In this document: one piece after another, positions 1-8,502 of the stretch
Layout of the letters: each line of letters starts with the position of its first letter
Position numbering within the stretch: the stretch's first letter is position 1
Assembly: GCA_964633725.1 (NCBI GenBank)
Contig: CAZWHY010000012.1
Location: forward strand, 1-64,000
Reading direction: 5' to 3'
DNA length: 64,000 nt
DNA from: Berkiella_A sp964633725
Lineage (GTDB): Bacteria > Pseudomonadota > Gammaproteobacteria > Berkiellales > Berkiellaceae
The notes under the pieces: model-generated
Databases searched by the model: none
What the model was told of the DNA's origin: nothing
Seen by the model: the letters and a program-made list of their open reading frames with translations, nothing else
Position numbers and translations under genes: made by a program

Positions 1-269
1 CCAGATAAACGATCTTGGGTTTTTTCTAACTGGGCTATTCTGGCTGTCGTATAATGTTGCGCAGCTGACATCCTGCTTTCTTTGGCATCTTTGATTTCTG
101 TACCGTTACCACCAGAGATCGCGGATTTTTCAGAACTCAAAGCAGACTCGAGTGTTTTTAGTGCTTCACTCGCAACATCTCGCAAACTCTGTTCAGAACC
201 AGCAGCTGATTTAACCTTTAATTCTGTCTTCTCTTCTGCATCATCTTTTGGCGTCTTACCTTTAGGCAT
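1..269 (-). CDS. Partial coiled-coil-type hypothetical protein downstream of dotL
   Basis: An open frame starts at an ATG at 269 and runs off the left edge, giving at least 89 codons with no stop. The N-terminus is charged (MPKGKTPKDDAEEKTELK) and then becomes rich in Ala, Ser, Glu and Lys in a helical pattern, as in a coiled coil. No signal peptide or membrane segment is visible in the part present. It lies 156 bp downstream of dotL on the same strand, where Legionella has icmN/dotK, but it lacks the lipoprotein start expected of DotK. I do not recognise the family. It may be cotranscribed with dotL or may be an unrelated gene; a hairpin lies between them. The rightward frame covering the same bases is antisense to this gene and looks spurious. 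Confidence 0.6.
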   Translation of the reverse strand, partial: MPKGKTPKDDAEEKTELKVKSAAGSEQSLRDVASEALKTLESALSSEKSAISGGNGTEIKDAKESRMSAAQHYTTARIAQLEKTQDRLS

Positions 270-335
270 ATCTTTCTCGCTTTTAAGCTACTGTCTAAAA
301 TGCCAGTTGCCTGACATTTTGCTTGGCCAAATTTT

Positions 336-363
336 TTTGGCACCTAAAAATTTAAGTGCCAAA
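336..363. terminator. Inverted repeat between dotL and the next leftward gene
   Basis: Two 13-base arms of the form TTTGGCACCTAAA / TTTAAGTGCCAAA flank a very short loop, with one position pairing only as G-U. It lies about 60 bp past the dotL stop. On the leftward transcript the hairpin is followed by A-rich and then T-containing sequence rather than a clean U-tract, so it is at best a weak terminator or a processing site. Confidence 0.4.
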
Positions 364-425
364 ATGCTATTTCCTTTTTTCTCTATCTTTTTTCTTAAAT
401 ATTAATTAAAGAGCATCATCTGCTA

Positions 426-2792
426 TCAGCTGCCACCACCGCCCCGCGCATACTGAGAAAATAACGTATATAATTGCTCTAAAATATCTAATGTGCCCTC
501 AATATCAGATGGCAATACATCTTTAGGCGGATAATATGTCGCTTTAATAATATCGTTCACTAAATTCTCAGCAGCCGTGTTGGCCTCTGCCTCAGATTTA
601 CCGGTCAAGCGTTCAATATGCATAAGCGATTCGCGTGTACGCCCCTTTAACAAAAGAGGATTTGAAAAACGCTGCAAATCATCTTCCCCAATAATCGCTT
701 TCGCAAATTCTGGCACACAAACTGGTGTAAAAGCATGCACTTCATTTGCAAACTCTTGTGCTTGCTCAGCTTCCATTTCTTCTCGAACAACCCGTTGCTT
801 TTCAACCTCTTTTTCCAAAATCGCAATAACGGCCGCTATCCCACGTTCGAATGGTTTCAGGTGCCCATAAGATTGCATAGATTGCGCAATGGTATTAATA
901 TCCTCCCCTGGACTCGGTGCATCCATGGCAAATTGCGGTGCATGGAAAATTTGTGTAAACCGGCGAATTCTTTTATCTATACCAATCAAGACTTCATCTG
1001 GTGGTTTTTCAATTGTTAGGTATTGATTGACTTGCATTTTACTAGGTGGGGAAGGATTCGCATAAAACATTCTAGCTCTGATAATTCTAGAACGGAAAAA
1101 TATATGCGCATCCCCTTCTCTCTGATCTCTCAAATCCAGCAAATCAATACGCGAACGTTTCTCAACCGAAGCGTTTTTAGAATCTAAGTAGTTATTGGTC
1201 ATGCTGCCAGTATTAATTTGGAAACCACTTACACTCGTCGCATAAGTCTCACCAGCCACTTTATTAAAGAATTCCCAGGTTTCACCCGGATCTTCCATTT
1301 TCATACAGATTTTAATATTCGTATTGGCACAAATAGACGCCGCTTCTTCTTTTGACGCTTTTTGGAAAGCAGGTAAATCCTGTCCAGCAAAAATAGCGGA
1401 AAACCCTAAAGAACGCGCTTGTGCCGGTACAACCGCAAATCCAGGTACCGCATAATAACCATATTCGTCCATGATACAAACATAGGGCGTCGGTGAATTG
1501 GTGGGTTTGCTTAAGATAATGTCTCTGTACGTACCCTCAACCTCATCTCCCAAACCAGATGCCATCATAGATTTTAAAGAGGCAATAATAATTTTGCCTA
1601 AATTGGACAATTCTTCTGGTGACTTCTCTAACGCGGGTAACAGCACAACCAATACGCGTCGATTCAAAACAACATCTTTTAAATCAACTTCCGCTAAATT
1701 CGCTCGAACAATATGTCCATAGGTATCTGCTAGGGAAGAAAACACCCGGCCTAACTGCATGGTAATAAAACCATGCTGTTCACGCACCTCACCCGCTTGA
1801 TTGCCTTTTTTGGCTTTATTGTAGCCAGGCAAGTTAAAAATATAATTCTCAAGCGGCTCCAGCAATACCGGATTTATAATATCTAACGGCACCAGTCTAT
1901 TGGTACCATCTACTGGGAATTGCTTATCCACAACAATTTGTTCTAGCTTTTCTAAGGCGAAATAATTCCGAATACAGTTGGCATCCAAAAGAATATGGCC
2001 ATCTTCTCGCATCGCGACTAAAATTTTCATCAAGGCTTCAACAAATGTAATCGCACGCCCTTTCCACATGTCGCCATCACCGCCGCCACTACCACCATCC
2101 ATCAAGCTCACGACTAGCTGCGATATCATACTGGAGGAGCCATTTGCAAAAGGATTCATAGTATTGGACAATCGGGTTTTTTGCGCCCCCACAACATCTC
2201 GCGCACCCGTCATGAAGTTAATTAACAATAAATCATCTAGCCGACCCATACGACAAACCATGCCAAATATCTTAGCGTATAAAGAGTTGTCACCTTTACC
2301 ATCAATATAAATAAACCCACTACCTTGGGCTAAAGAGTTAAAGGCAATAGAGATTAATGCTTCTGTTTTACCAGAACCAGTTGAACCAAATATCAAAACA
2401 TGCGTACGCATGTCATCGTTAGAAAACCATATTTCGTTATTGGTGTTATTTTCATTGCCAAAAAACGCAATACCTTGGGCTTTTCTAGGCTTTGTTGTAC
2501 CAGGAATACAATCATTGTGATCATCTAACTTAGAAATCATCGGCATTTTACAAGGCAAAGTGACCTGACGCGTCATAGCATATAAAAACTGCCCCAATCC
2601 ACACAAAGCAACAACATCAGCGCCTTCCGGAAAAACAACAAGCGTCGCAATACACGAGGCAATAATACAAGCGGCATAAAGCGGGTTACCAAAAAATTCC
2701 CCAACACGCACGCCCAGCGGGCGCGTGTCACGTGCCATCTCCGAGGCGCCATGCTCATATCTCTCTTCTAAACCACGAACAACATTTGCCAT
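426..2792 (-). CDS. dotL: DotL/IcmO, type IV coupling protein ATPase
   Basis: This is the inner-membrane coupling ATPase of the Dot/Icm type IVB secretion system, which receives effectors and adaptor complexes and feeds them to the channel. Its 788 residues match the usual length of about 780. Two N-terminal membrane segments (about residues 37-53 and 58-72) are followed by a P-loop GSTGSGKT at 136-143 and a Walker B-like strand ending in CIMDEYGYY. The C-terminal region (about 600-788) is the long helical extension that in Legionella binds DotN, IcmS/IcmW and LvgA. It follows dotM by 18 bp and icmS lies upstream on the same strand, the Legionella order minus icmR and icmQ. The product ends in a Gly-rich run (ARGGGGS). 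Confidence 0.96.
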   Translation of the reverse strand: MANVVRGLEERYEHGASEMARDTRPLGVRVGEFFGNPLYAACIIASCIATLVVFPEGADVVALCGLGQFLYAMTRQVTLPCKMPMISKLDDHNDCIPGTTKPRKAQGIAFFGNENNTNNEIWFSNDDMRTHVLIFGSTGSGKTEALISIAFNSLAQGSGFIYIDGKGDNSLYAKIFGMVCRMGRLDDLLLINFMTGARDVVGAQKTRLSNTMNPFANGSSSMISQLVVSLMDGGSGGGDGDMWKGRAITFVEALMKILVAMREDGHILLDANCIRNYFALEKLEQIVVDKQFPVDGTNRLVPLDIINPVLLEPLENYIFNLPGYNKAKKGNQAGEVREQHGFITMQLGRVFSSLADTYGHIVRANLAEVDLKDVVLNRRVLVVLLPALEKSPEELSNLGKIIIASLKSMMASGLGDEVEGTYRDIILSKPTNSPTPYVCIMDEYGYYAVPGFAVVPAQARSLGFSAIFAGQDLPAFQKASKEEAASICANTNIKICMKMEDPGETWEFFNKVAGETYATSVSGFQINTGSMTNNYLDSKNASVEKRSRIDLLDLRDQREGDAHIFFRSRIIRARMFYANPSPPSKMQVNQYLTIEKPPDEVLIGIDKRIRRFTQIFHAPQFAMDAPSPGEDINTIAQSMQSYGHLKPFERGIAAVIAILEKEVEKQRVVREEMEAEQAQEFANEVHAFTPVCVPEFAKAIIGEDDLQRFSNPLLLKGRTRESLMHIERLTGKSEAEANTAAENLVNDIIKATYYPPKDVLPSDIEGTLDILEQLYTLFSQYARGGGGS

Positions 2793-2810
2793 CTTTAACC
2801 CCTACGTTCT

Positions 2811-3974
2811 TTAAGTCACGGCTTTATCTTTTTTCTCGAGCTCTTCTTCATCCGGCACATAAACTGTATTTATAATAGCGATATCTAATGCTTTTACCGC
2901 TTCCTCTACCATCGGAACACTCAATGCACGCCCCATTTGCTTTTCTGCTAACCAATGCGCAAAAGCACCGCCAATCTCACAAACCGCAACTTGTCTACCC
3001 ACACAATTTAAAATATACCAAAGCCGTCTATCAACAGGTTTTAGCCAAATAAAATCTGACGTTGCAAAAACACCGTCTAATCTAGCAATTTGTAGCAATT
3101 CAGCCATAACCGTCATGACGTAGGCATGTCGCTCTAAACAACGTTGTACGACTTTATTTTTGCCGTATTTTTTTATTATTTCATCCGCTTCTGTGCAATC
3201 TAATGCCCCTTTGGTTGCGGAAAGTGCTAATTTTGCCAATAATGCTCTGGCTTCATCCGGCTTATGTTCTGCACGCAGTAAAAATGTGGCGTACATAGCT
3301 CTTGTATGCGGTGGTAATTGCTTTGCGCCCACCCACAAAGGGCCTAATTGCGCCGCAAGTGCTTGCGCTGCTTTTTCTTTGTTTAAGGTTGAAACATACA
3401 CACCTTCTGATTTCCAAGCCGATCTTTTATCAGCCACAATTTCAATATCTAGTAGTTTGTTTGCTTTGCAGTATTGCATGGGATTTTGCGCAACAGCCCA
3501 AGGACCAATGTTAATATCTTCCTTCACGAGATCTAATTCAACGATGGGAGCAATCTGTGGCCAGTTTCCCTTTTCCTGCCTAGCCAGAGCATCCATATTG
3601 TAACTTTTATTGAAACGCATCGTTGCGTGCCCTCTATAGAGGAACCAAGCCATCAAGGCTAGCAAGATACCTAAAGGATAGCGTAAGTATTCACCTGTTA
3701 TAGAAGCCATTTGACCTGCTTCATACATAGTCAAACCGCCAGAGGTGCCTTCTGCAAATGATTGATTAATCAAATCAACCCGTGTCTGAACATCTGGATC
3801 GTCCACAAAAAAGGAAATGGCAGCCATTTCCCAATATTTGACTTTCATGAAGCCATATTTCAACTGTTCACTATAGAACCACCAAACTAAAGCCCCTATG
3901 ACAAATATTAATAAGATACCCCAAAGCAATCCGTAAGAATTCTTATCTTCTTGTGGGGATTGTTGTCCGCTCAT
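2811..3974 (-). CDS. dotM: DotM/IcmP, coupling-complex membrane protein
   Basis: DotM partners DotL in the type IVB coupling complex, and its cytoplasmic domain recognises some effectors in Legionella. At 387 residues it is close to the usual 376. Membrane segments are visible at about residues 15-34 and 97-113, followed by a soluble domain with the conserved stretch around NPMQYCKANKLLDIE and a C-terminal helical region. It sits between icmS and dotL on the same strand, 18 bp before dotL. The identification rests on membrane layout, length, motif and gene order together. No truncation is apparent. Confidence 0.93.
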   Translation of the reverse strand: MSGQQSPQEDKNSYGLLWGILLIFVIGALVWWFYSEQLKYGFMKVKYWEMAAISFFVDDPDVQTRVDLINQSFAEGTSGGLTMYEAGQMASITGEYLRYPLGILLALMAWFLYRGHATMRFNKSYNMDALARQEKGNWPQIAPIVELDLVKEDINIGPWAVAQNPMQYCKANKLLDIEIVADKRSAWKSEGVYVSTLNKEKAAQALAAQLGPLWVGAKQLPPHTRAMYATFLLRAEHKPDEARALLAKLALSATKGALDCTEADEIIKKYGKNKVVQRCLERHAYVMTVMAELLQIARLDGVFATSDFIWLKPVDRRLWYILNCVGRQVAVCEIGGAFAHWLAEKQMGRALSVPMVEEAVKALDIAIINTVYVPDEEELEKKDKAVT

Positions 3975-4022
3975 AGTCTCTCACTCATTATTTCACGTAT
4001 AATTTTAAAATTATTATAAAAT

Positions 4023-4367
4023 TTAGTCATACATCAAATCATCCAAAGGTGTAACCTCTCGCGAAGGAGCAGATTGGATAATCTCGATCAATACATCTGT
4101 TGCGCAAAGTAACCTAAGAGAGTTCGGGGTCTCACTATCAAATTTGACTTTAATCCCTAACATGGTGCCTGAGACTTCATCAAAGCTAACGCCCAAACCA
4201 AACCCCATACAAAAAGAACTAAGCTGATCGGCTCGCCTCATAATGGAAGGAAGCAATCCCACATCATCAAGCGCTTGGTCAATAGTCACAGGCTGATCCC
4301 GTAACGTAAAATTACAACGTAGCAATTTTGCAACTGCCTTAAAACTGGTAACAAATTCATCTGTCAT
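4023..4367 (-). CDS. icmS: IcmS, small acidic effector chaperone
   Basis: IcmS is the small adaptor that pairs with IcmW (not in this window) and presents effectors to DotL. The product has 114 residues, the same as Legionella IcmS, and keeps the family signatures RADQL..FCMGFGLG in the centre and TPLDDLMYD at the C-terminus. There is no membrane segment. It is first in the leftward unit icmS-dotM-dotL and is divergent from dotD. The gap of about 48 bp before dotM contains no gene, so icmR and icmQ are absent from their Legionella position. IcmR is known to be replaced by unrelated FIR proteins in other Legionella species. Confidence 0.94.
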   Translation of the reverse strand: MTDEFVTSFKAVAKLLRCNFTLRDQPVTIDQALDDVGLLPSIMRRADQLSSFCMGFGLGVSFDEVSGTMLGIKVKFDSETPNSLRLLCATDVLIEIIQSAPSREVTPLDDLMYD

Positions 4368-4551
4368 TGTTGTTACACCACCAATTTAATCAAATAAAAA
4401 AACACACCATCCCTAGGCTAATATAAAACATATCTAGACATCTATACAATTGTACTTTAGTCTAATATTCGTGGTATGTCAGTACTGGATGCATTCATTG
4501 CTATCATCATATCATGAAAATTAGATACTTAGTTGTCTCACCATATAGTTA

Positions 4552-4565
4552 GAGTATATATACTC
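4552..4565. promoter_or_regulatory. Palindrome between divergent icmS and dotD units
   Basis: A perfect 14-base palindrome GAGTATATATACTC lies in the 295-bp intergenic region between the two divergent Dot/Icm transcription units. It is flanked by AGTT and AACT, which could extend the symmetry with one unpaired base. It could be an operator or overlap promoter -10 elements. No regulator can be named, and no PmrA-type direct repeat was seen nearby. Confidence 0.4.
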
Positions 4566-4624
4566 AACTTTAGTTTGAAAAATTTGATGGCAAAATAATC
4601 ACTGCATATACGTCAAATAATCGT

Positions 4625-4630
4625 TATAAT
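4625..4630 (+). promoter_or_regulatory. Candidate -10 box of the dotD unit
   Basis: TATAAT lies 32 bases before the dotD ATG at 4663. No strong -35 hexamer sits 17 bases upstream, so activator dependence is possible. Weak evidence. Confidence 0.35.
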
Positions 4631-4662
4631 TGGGTAAAATTAATTTTGTCTTAAGGGTTTTT

Positions 4663-5124
4663 ATGAGAGTTAAAGTATTACTAAGCTGCATATCCTTATC
4701 GCTACTAACAGCATGCACCGCTAAACCAACGTATCAAATGACTGATGTTGATAGACAGTTACAGAAAGTTGCCCTATCAGTAGAAGATTCCTTAAAAACA
4801 CTAGCTCTCACGCAATTAGCTTATGCCAAAGAGCCCATAAATACAGATATTCTTGTCACGCCAGAAGGTGGTATGGGCGGTGCAACAAGCATAGATTGGT
4901 CGGGTCCTATCGAGCCATTACTAGAAAAAATAGCTTCGATGTCTAGGTATCGAGTCAAAGTACTAGGTCCTATTCCTGCTGTTCCGGTTCTCGTTACTTT
5001 GGCAGCAAGAGATCGTGTTATTGCCGATATCCTAAAAGATGCAGGTATTCAAGCAGGCAACCGAGCAAATTTGGTTGTGTATCCATCCAGTCGCGTTATT
5101 GAGTTACGCTATGTTCCAACTTAA
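4663..5124 (+). CDS. dotD: DotD, outer-membrane lipoprotein of the Dot/Icm core
   Basis: DotD is a lipoprotein that, with DotC, brings DotH to the outer membrane and forms part of the outer-membrane core complex. I chose the ATG at 4663 because it is preceded by AAGGG and begins a compact signal peptide ending in the lipobox LTAC; a TTG at 4630 would add residues before the signal peptide. The mature protein of about 135 residues contains the conserved GGATSIDWSGPIEPLL segment and a secretin-N-like C-terminal domain ending in RVIELRYVP. The length of 153 residues is close to the Legionella protein. It opens the rightward run dotD-dotC-dotB-icmT. Confidence 0.93.
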   Translation: MRVKVLLSCISLSLLTACTAKPTYQMTDVDRQLQKVALSVEDSLKTLALTQLAYAKEPINTDILVTPEGGMGGATSIDWSGPIEPLLEKIASMSRYRVKVLGPIPAVPVLVTLAARDRVIADILKDAGIQAGNRANLVVYPSSRVIELRYVPT

Positions 5125-5202
5125 TTTGTTAAATAATTTATTTAAATTTAGCCCCATTAGAACCAAAGACATGTCATTAATACAAGAAGGTTGCTGGATA
5201 TA

Positions 5203-6012
5203 ATGAAACGTGCTTTATACACCCTAGCCGGATCAATTAGCTTTGCATTTTTATTTGGATGTACAGCCCCCTCTCCATCTACGCATGCAATAGAAGAATA
5301 CCAAAGCTTATCGCGCTTTGATTCATCAACTTTTTCTATTACAGGTATTAGACATCAATCTTTAAGGGATGCTGCGATGAGCGTTGGTGCTAGAGGTGGA
5401 CTAGCGTGGCGTGCCGCACAAATTAATAAAATCGTGAGCCGATACCACCACCCTTTAGATCGTATTTTTAACTTTAATTCTTTGTTACTCGAAAAACATA
5501 TTCTACCCCCTGTACTAATTGAAGGTAGTCATAGCTATGATCAAAGCAGTGATCGCGCCATTCGTTTAGCAGATCGTTCATACGCCATTGAAAGTCAGGC
5601 GCGTTTTGTTAGCTTACCACCTACTTGGCGCGACTATGTTTATCTAAAGTTTGCAAAACCCGAGCAACCCGATCCGTCCATGATGCCTAAAAATATTGCA
5701 GAGCGAAAAGTCTGGAATAGGTATGTAGGAGAAGGCTGGCAAGCTGGTATCGACCAAGCTGATAGCATATTTTCTGAGAATTTAGGCCGCCTAAAACGTG
5801 ATTATAGCGGTATGGTTCGATACCGTAACCTGCTGGCACAAAATATTGTTAGTCCGCCTTATGTTGCAGAAGTCAATATGGGTATCACAGGTAATGATAA
5901 TGAGATGACTGTAAACGATCGCATTTACAATATTACAGCACTCCCCTCATTTCGTTATCAGAAAAAAGGGGAAGATTGGCTAACTCAATCCTCTCCTATC
6001 TATATTAATTAG
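5203..6012 (+). CDS. dotC: DotC, outer-membrane lipoprotein of the Dot/Icm core
   Basis: DotC is the second lipoprotein of the outer-membrane core and is needed for DotH placement. The ATG at 5203 lies downstream of an AGAAGG ribosome-binding site and starts a signal peptide with lipobox LFGC; an in-frame TTG at 5191 abuts the ribosome-binding site and is unlikely. The mature part carries conserved DotC features, including a RHQSLRDAAMSVGARGGLAWR stretch near the N-terminus and a region rich in Tyr, Arg and Trp around WRDYVYLKF. The 269 residues fit a family of roughly 270-300. It lies 78 bp after dotD and 43 bp before dotB. Confidence 0.93.
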   Translation: MKRALYTLAGSISFAFLFGCTAPSPSTHAIEEYQSLSRFDSSTFSITGIRHQSLRDAAMSVGARGGLAWRAAQINKIVSRYHHPLDRIFNFNSLLLEKHILPPVLIEGSHSYDQSSDRAIRLADRSYAIESQARFVSLPPTWRDYVYLKFAKPEQPDPSMMPKNIAERKVWNRYVGEGWQAGIDQADSIFSENLGRLKRDYSGMVRYRNLLAQNIVSPPYVAEVNMGITGNDNEMTVNDRIYNITALPSFRYQKKGEDWLTQSSPIYIN

Positions 6013-6055
6013 GACTACACTAAATTAAGCGCTAATTGGATGGGGTGAGAAACTA

Positions 6056-7195
6056 ATGAGTAATGAATTTATTTTGCCAGATGAGCCTATACGTTTTACG
6101 GCAAGGGAGATGGACAGGCTTCTTGTGCATTGCACGCTAAAAGATGCCTCTGATGTTACTATCCAAACAGATAATAAAATATTAGGTGAAATATATGGAC
6201 ATTTGCATCCTATAACCCAAAGAACCCTGTCCAACACCGAAGTTGGCGAAATGATTAACTCAATATATGGGCCAAATGGCACGGCACAGCTATCCTCAGG
6301 CACTGACGTAGACACACATTATGAAATTCGTCCCGATAGAGATACACGATATAGATTTCGGGTCAATGCCACAGCTTGTCAAGTGGAAGGCCGAGATGGT
6401 ATACAAATTACGATTCGTACGATTCCAGCCGATCCTCCCTTATTATCCACAATGAATCTAGAACAAGAAATTTTAGATAACATGGCTCCCATGCAGGGAA
6501 TCGTGGTTGTAACAGGCTCCACCGGTTCAGGTAAAAGTACTTTGTTAGCTTCCATCTTGAGAGAGCTAATTGCTGATCCAGAAGCCAACCGTAAAGTGTT
6601 GACCTATGAATCCCCTATTGAATTTGTCTATGACGCTGTTGAAAAATTAACGTCTATTGTAAGCCAAACCGAAATCCCAAAACATTTACCCACTTTCGCC
6701 GCAGGTGTTAGAAATGCACTCAGACGAAAACCTGGATTAATATTAGTAGGGGAAGCAAGAGATGCTGAAACCATTGCAGCAGTAATTGATGCCGCCCTTA
6801 CGGGACACCCTGTTTATACGACATTACACAGCAACGGTGTGGCAGACTGTGTACGTCGTATGATTTCAACCTTCCCAGCAGCAGAACGCCATGGACGAGC
6901 TTTAGATATTTTGGAAACAATGCGTCTAGCCCTTTGGCAGAAACTAGTTCCAACTGTTGACGGCAAACGGGCAGCTCTACGAGAATTTTTAGTTTTTGAT
7001 GAAGATGTTCGTGATATTTTAGTCAATACCGAAGTTGAAATGCTTGCCAATAAAACAAGGCAGCTTTTAAAAGAAAGAGGCCAACCTATGATTGTGGACG
7101 CACAAAGAAAGTTTGATGCTGGTATAATAAGTGAGAGAACATACAATCTTATAGCGACTGGCTCTAAAAAATTAGACCAAGATTCAAACGTTTAG
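6056..7195 (+). CDS. dotB: DotB, secretion hexameric ATPase
   Basis: DotB is the cytosolic PilT/VirB11-like ATPase that docks on DotO and energises substrate transfer. The 379 residues match Legionella DotB (377). The sequence shows a P-loop GSTGSGKS at 154-161, an acidic box around TYESPIEFVYD, a Walker B strand GLILVGEARDAETI and a His box TTLHSNGVADCVRRM. These features are all as expected for an active secretion ATPase. It is followed by icmT after 13 bp, so dotD-dotC-dotB-icmT probably form one transcript. In Legionella dotDCB is far from icmT; here they are joined. Confidence 0.97.
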   Translation: MSNEFILPDEPIRFTAREMDRLLVHCTLKDASDVTIQTDNKILGEIYGHLHPITQRTLSNTEVGEMINSIYGPNGTAQLSSGTDVDTHYEIRPDRDTRYRFRVNATACQVEGRDGIQITIRTIPADPPLLSTMNLEQEILDNMAPMQGIVVVTGSTGSGKSTLLASILRELIADPEANRKVLTYESPIEFVYDAVEKLTSIVSQTEIPKHLPTFAAGVRNALRRKPGLILVGEARDAETIAAVIDAALTGHPVYTTLHSNGVADCVRRMISTFPAAERHGRALDILETMRLALWQKLVPTVDGKRAALREFLVFDEDVRDILVNTEVEMLANKTRQLLKERGQPMIVDAQRKFDAGIISERTYNLIATGSKKLDQDSNV

Positions 7196-7208
7196 GGGAA
7201 TTTAAGCC

Positions 7209-7475
7209 ATGAGAAATCCGGATACCGTTCATTGGCGTGATTCTGCCCGCCCTGCTAAATTCTTTTTTTTAGACGCATATTCTGCTCTTCCACTATTGGT
7301 TTTTATGTTGCATATTCGACTATGGACTTTTCTGTTGTGTTGCTCTATTTGTATTTTTTTTGGCTTATTAAATAAATTTGGTTTTACCTTGCCGGTATTT
7401 GGTAGGTGGTTGAAAGTTTTTTTTGGGGGAAAAGAGCGATCTGCACGCCCCTGGTTTGATAAATATCATGATTAA
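7209..7475 (+). CDS. icmT: IcmT, small inner-membrane Dot/Icm protein
   Basis: IcmT is a short membrane protein required for Dot/Icm function and, in Legionella, implicated in egress from the host cell. The product has 88 residues, against 86 in Legionella. It begins with the conserved HWRDSARPAKFFFLDA segment, has two hydrophobic stretches (about residues 27-54), and keeps the FGRWLKVFFGG and RPWF motifs near the C-terminus. Its ATG is preceded by AGGGGA. It ends the dotD-dotC-dotB-icmT run, and a 168-bp gap then separates it from dotI. Confidence 0.93.
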   Translation: MRNPDTVHWRDSARPAKFFFLDAYSALPLLVFMLHIRLWTFLLCCSICIFFGLLNKFGFTLPVFGRWLKVFFGGKERSARPWFDKYHD

Positions 7476-7570
7476 TATTTACAATTTAATTTTCAAACAA
7501 ACAAAATGTATTCTTTAATAATATGCTTACCAAATTAATGCTCAGCACTGTTATAGCAGATAGAGAATGT

Positions 7571-7576
7571 TATACT
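7571..7576 (+). promoter_or_regulatory. Candidate -10 box upstream of dotI
   Basis: TATACT lies 67 bases before the dotI ATG in the 168-bp gap after icmT. It suggests that dotI-dotH-dotG-dotF-dotO may have its own promoter. The -35 region is not convincing. Confidence 0.3.
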
Positions 7577-7643
7577 GGTGAGAATTGAGCAGTTAGAATT
7601 AGCTAGTTAGCAGCTTTTAATTTCGAACAAGGAAGCCTCACTT

Positions 7644-8381
7644 ATGGCAACAGGAAACGAAACACAAGACGGATCAGACAAAAATAATCCTGTCGTAAAA
7701 AAGAGAAGGTCAGCACCGGCGACTAAACCCGATGTCATCCCGAAAAGTGCCTCTACCGGCGGAATAGAACTTGTTATGCTGCGTAATAATTTTTATCGAG
7801 ATAATTTCCGCCGTCTTATGATACTTTGTCTGCTGCTATTAGGCGTCATTGGTGGGCTGATGGGATATATTTATTACCAAGACCAAAATAAGCCCAGACC
7901 CACTTATTTTGCCACCACATCTGATGGCAAACTAATCAAGTTAGTCCCCTTGAATCAACCCAATCTCAAAACAAACGCTTTGTTACAGTGGGCGACAGAA
8001 GCTGGCACTGCGGCCTATACATATGACTTTGTAAATTACCGAAAAGCGCTACAAGACATCCGCGAATATTTTACCAAGCGTGGATATCAAAATTACTTAA
8101 AAGCCCTAAAAGAATCGACCAACCTAGAAGCGGTTAAAAGCAAGAAACTAGTGGTTTCTGCGGTACCAACTGGCGCGCCAGTCGTATTAAAAGAAGGCGT
8201 CACATCAAATGGTAAATATGCATGGCAAGTACAGTTCCCAATGCTTATTAACTATCAAAGTGCCTCAGATACCATGAGGCAAAATATTGTTGTCACAATG
8301 TTAATCACTCGTGTTAACACCTTAGAATCAGAGAAAGGCGTTGGGATTGCTTCCTTTGTTGTGCGTGTTACTTCAGGCTAG
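7644..8381 (+). CDS. dotI: DotI/IcmL, inner-membrane VirB8-like protein
   Basis: DotI is an inner-membrane protein with a periplasmic VirB8-like domain and forms part of the Dot/Icm inner-membrane complex. The 245 residues show a polar cytoplasmic N-terminus, one membrane segment at about 57-78 (after NNFYRDNFRRLM) and a periplasmic domain with the family pattern QWATEAGTAAYTYDFVNYRKAL. The C-terminus is the usual IVVTMLITRVNT..GVGIASFVVRVT. It is about 30 residues longer than Legionella IcmL, mostly in the Lys-rich N-terminal tail. DotJ, a truncated DotI paralogue in Legionella, is not seen next to it. Confidence 0.94.
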   Translation: MATGNETQDGSDKNNPVVKKRRSAPATKPDVIPKSASTGGIELVMLRNNFYRDNFRRLMILCLLLLGVIGGLMGYIYYQDQNKPRPTYFATTSDGKLIKLVPLNQPNLKTNALLQWATEAGTAAYTYDFVNYRKALQDIREYFTKRGYQNYLKALKESTNLEAVKSKKLVVSAVPTGAPVVLKEGVTSNGKYAWQVQFPMLINYQSASDTMRQNIVVTMLITRVNTLESEKGVGIASFVVRVTSG

Positions 8382-8397
8382 CAATACAATAAAAATC

Positions 8398-8436
8398 GGG
8401 CAAAAATTGGGGCAATAACTGCCCTACTCTTTGCCC
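8398..8436. terminator. Nested hairpin between dotI and dotH
   Basis: An outer stem GGGCAAA / TTTGCCC encloses an inner stem GGGCA / TGCCC in the 120-bp gap between dotI and dotH. No U-tract follows, so it looks more like an attenuator or a stability element than a full terminator. Confidence 0.4.
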
Positions 8437-8502
8437 ATATAATAAAGATATAAATCATCACAGTATTTTGCTGAATGTTAATTGCAAAAGGATAACGCTA
8501 AC

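Noticed and set aside
82..405. Rightward open frame of 107 codons at the left edge
   Set aside because: It is antisense to a continuous leftward frame starting at 269 with better composition and placed behind dotL; it has no ribosome-binding site.
4023..4367. IcmS versus IcmW identity
   Set aside because: IcmW was considered for this small acidic protein, but the C-terminal TPLDDLMYD and position match IcmS.
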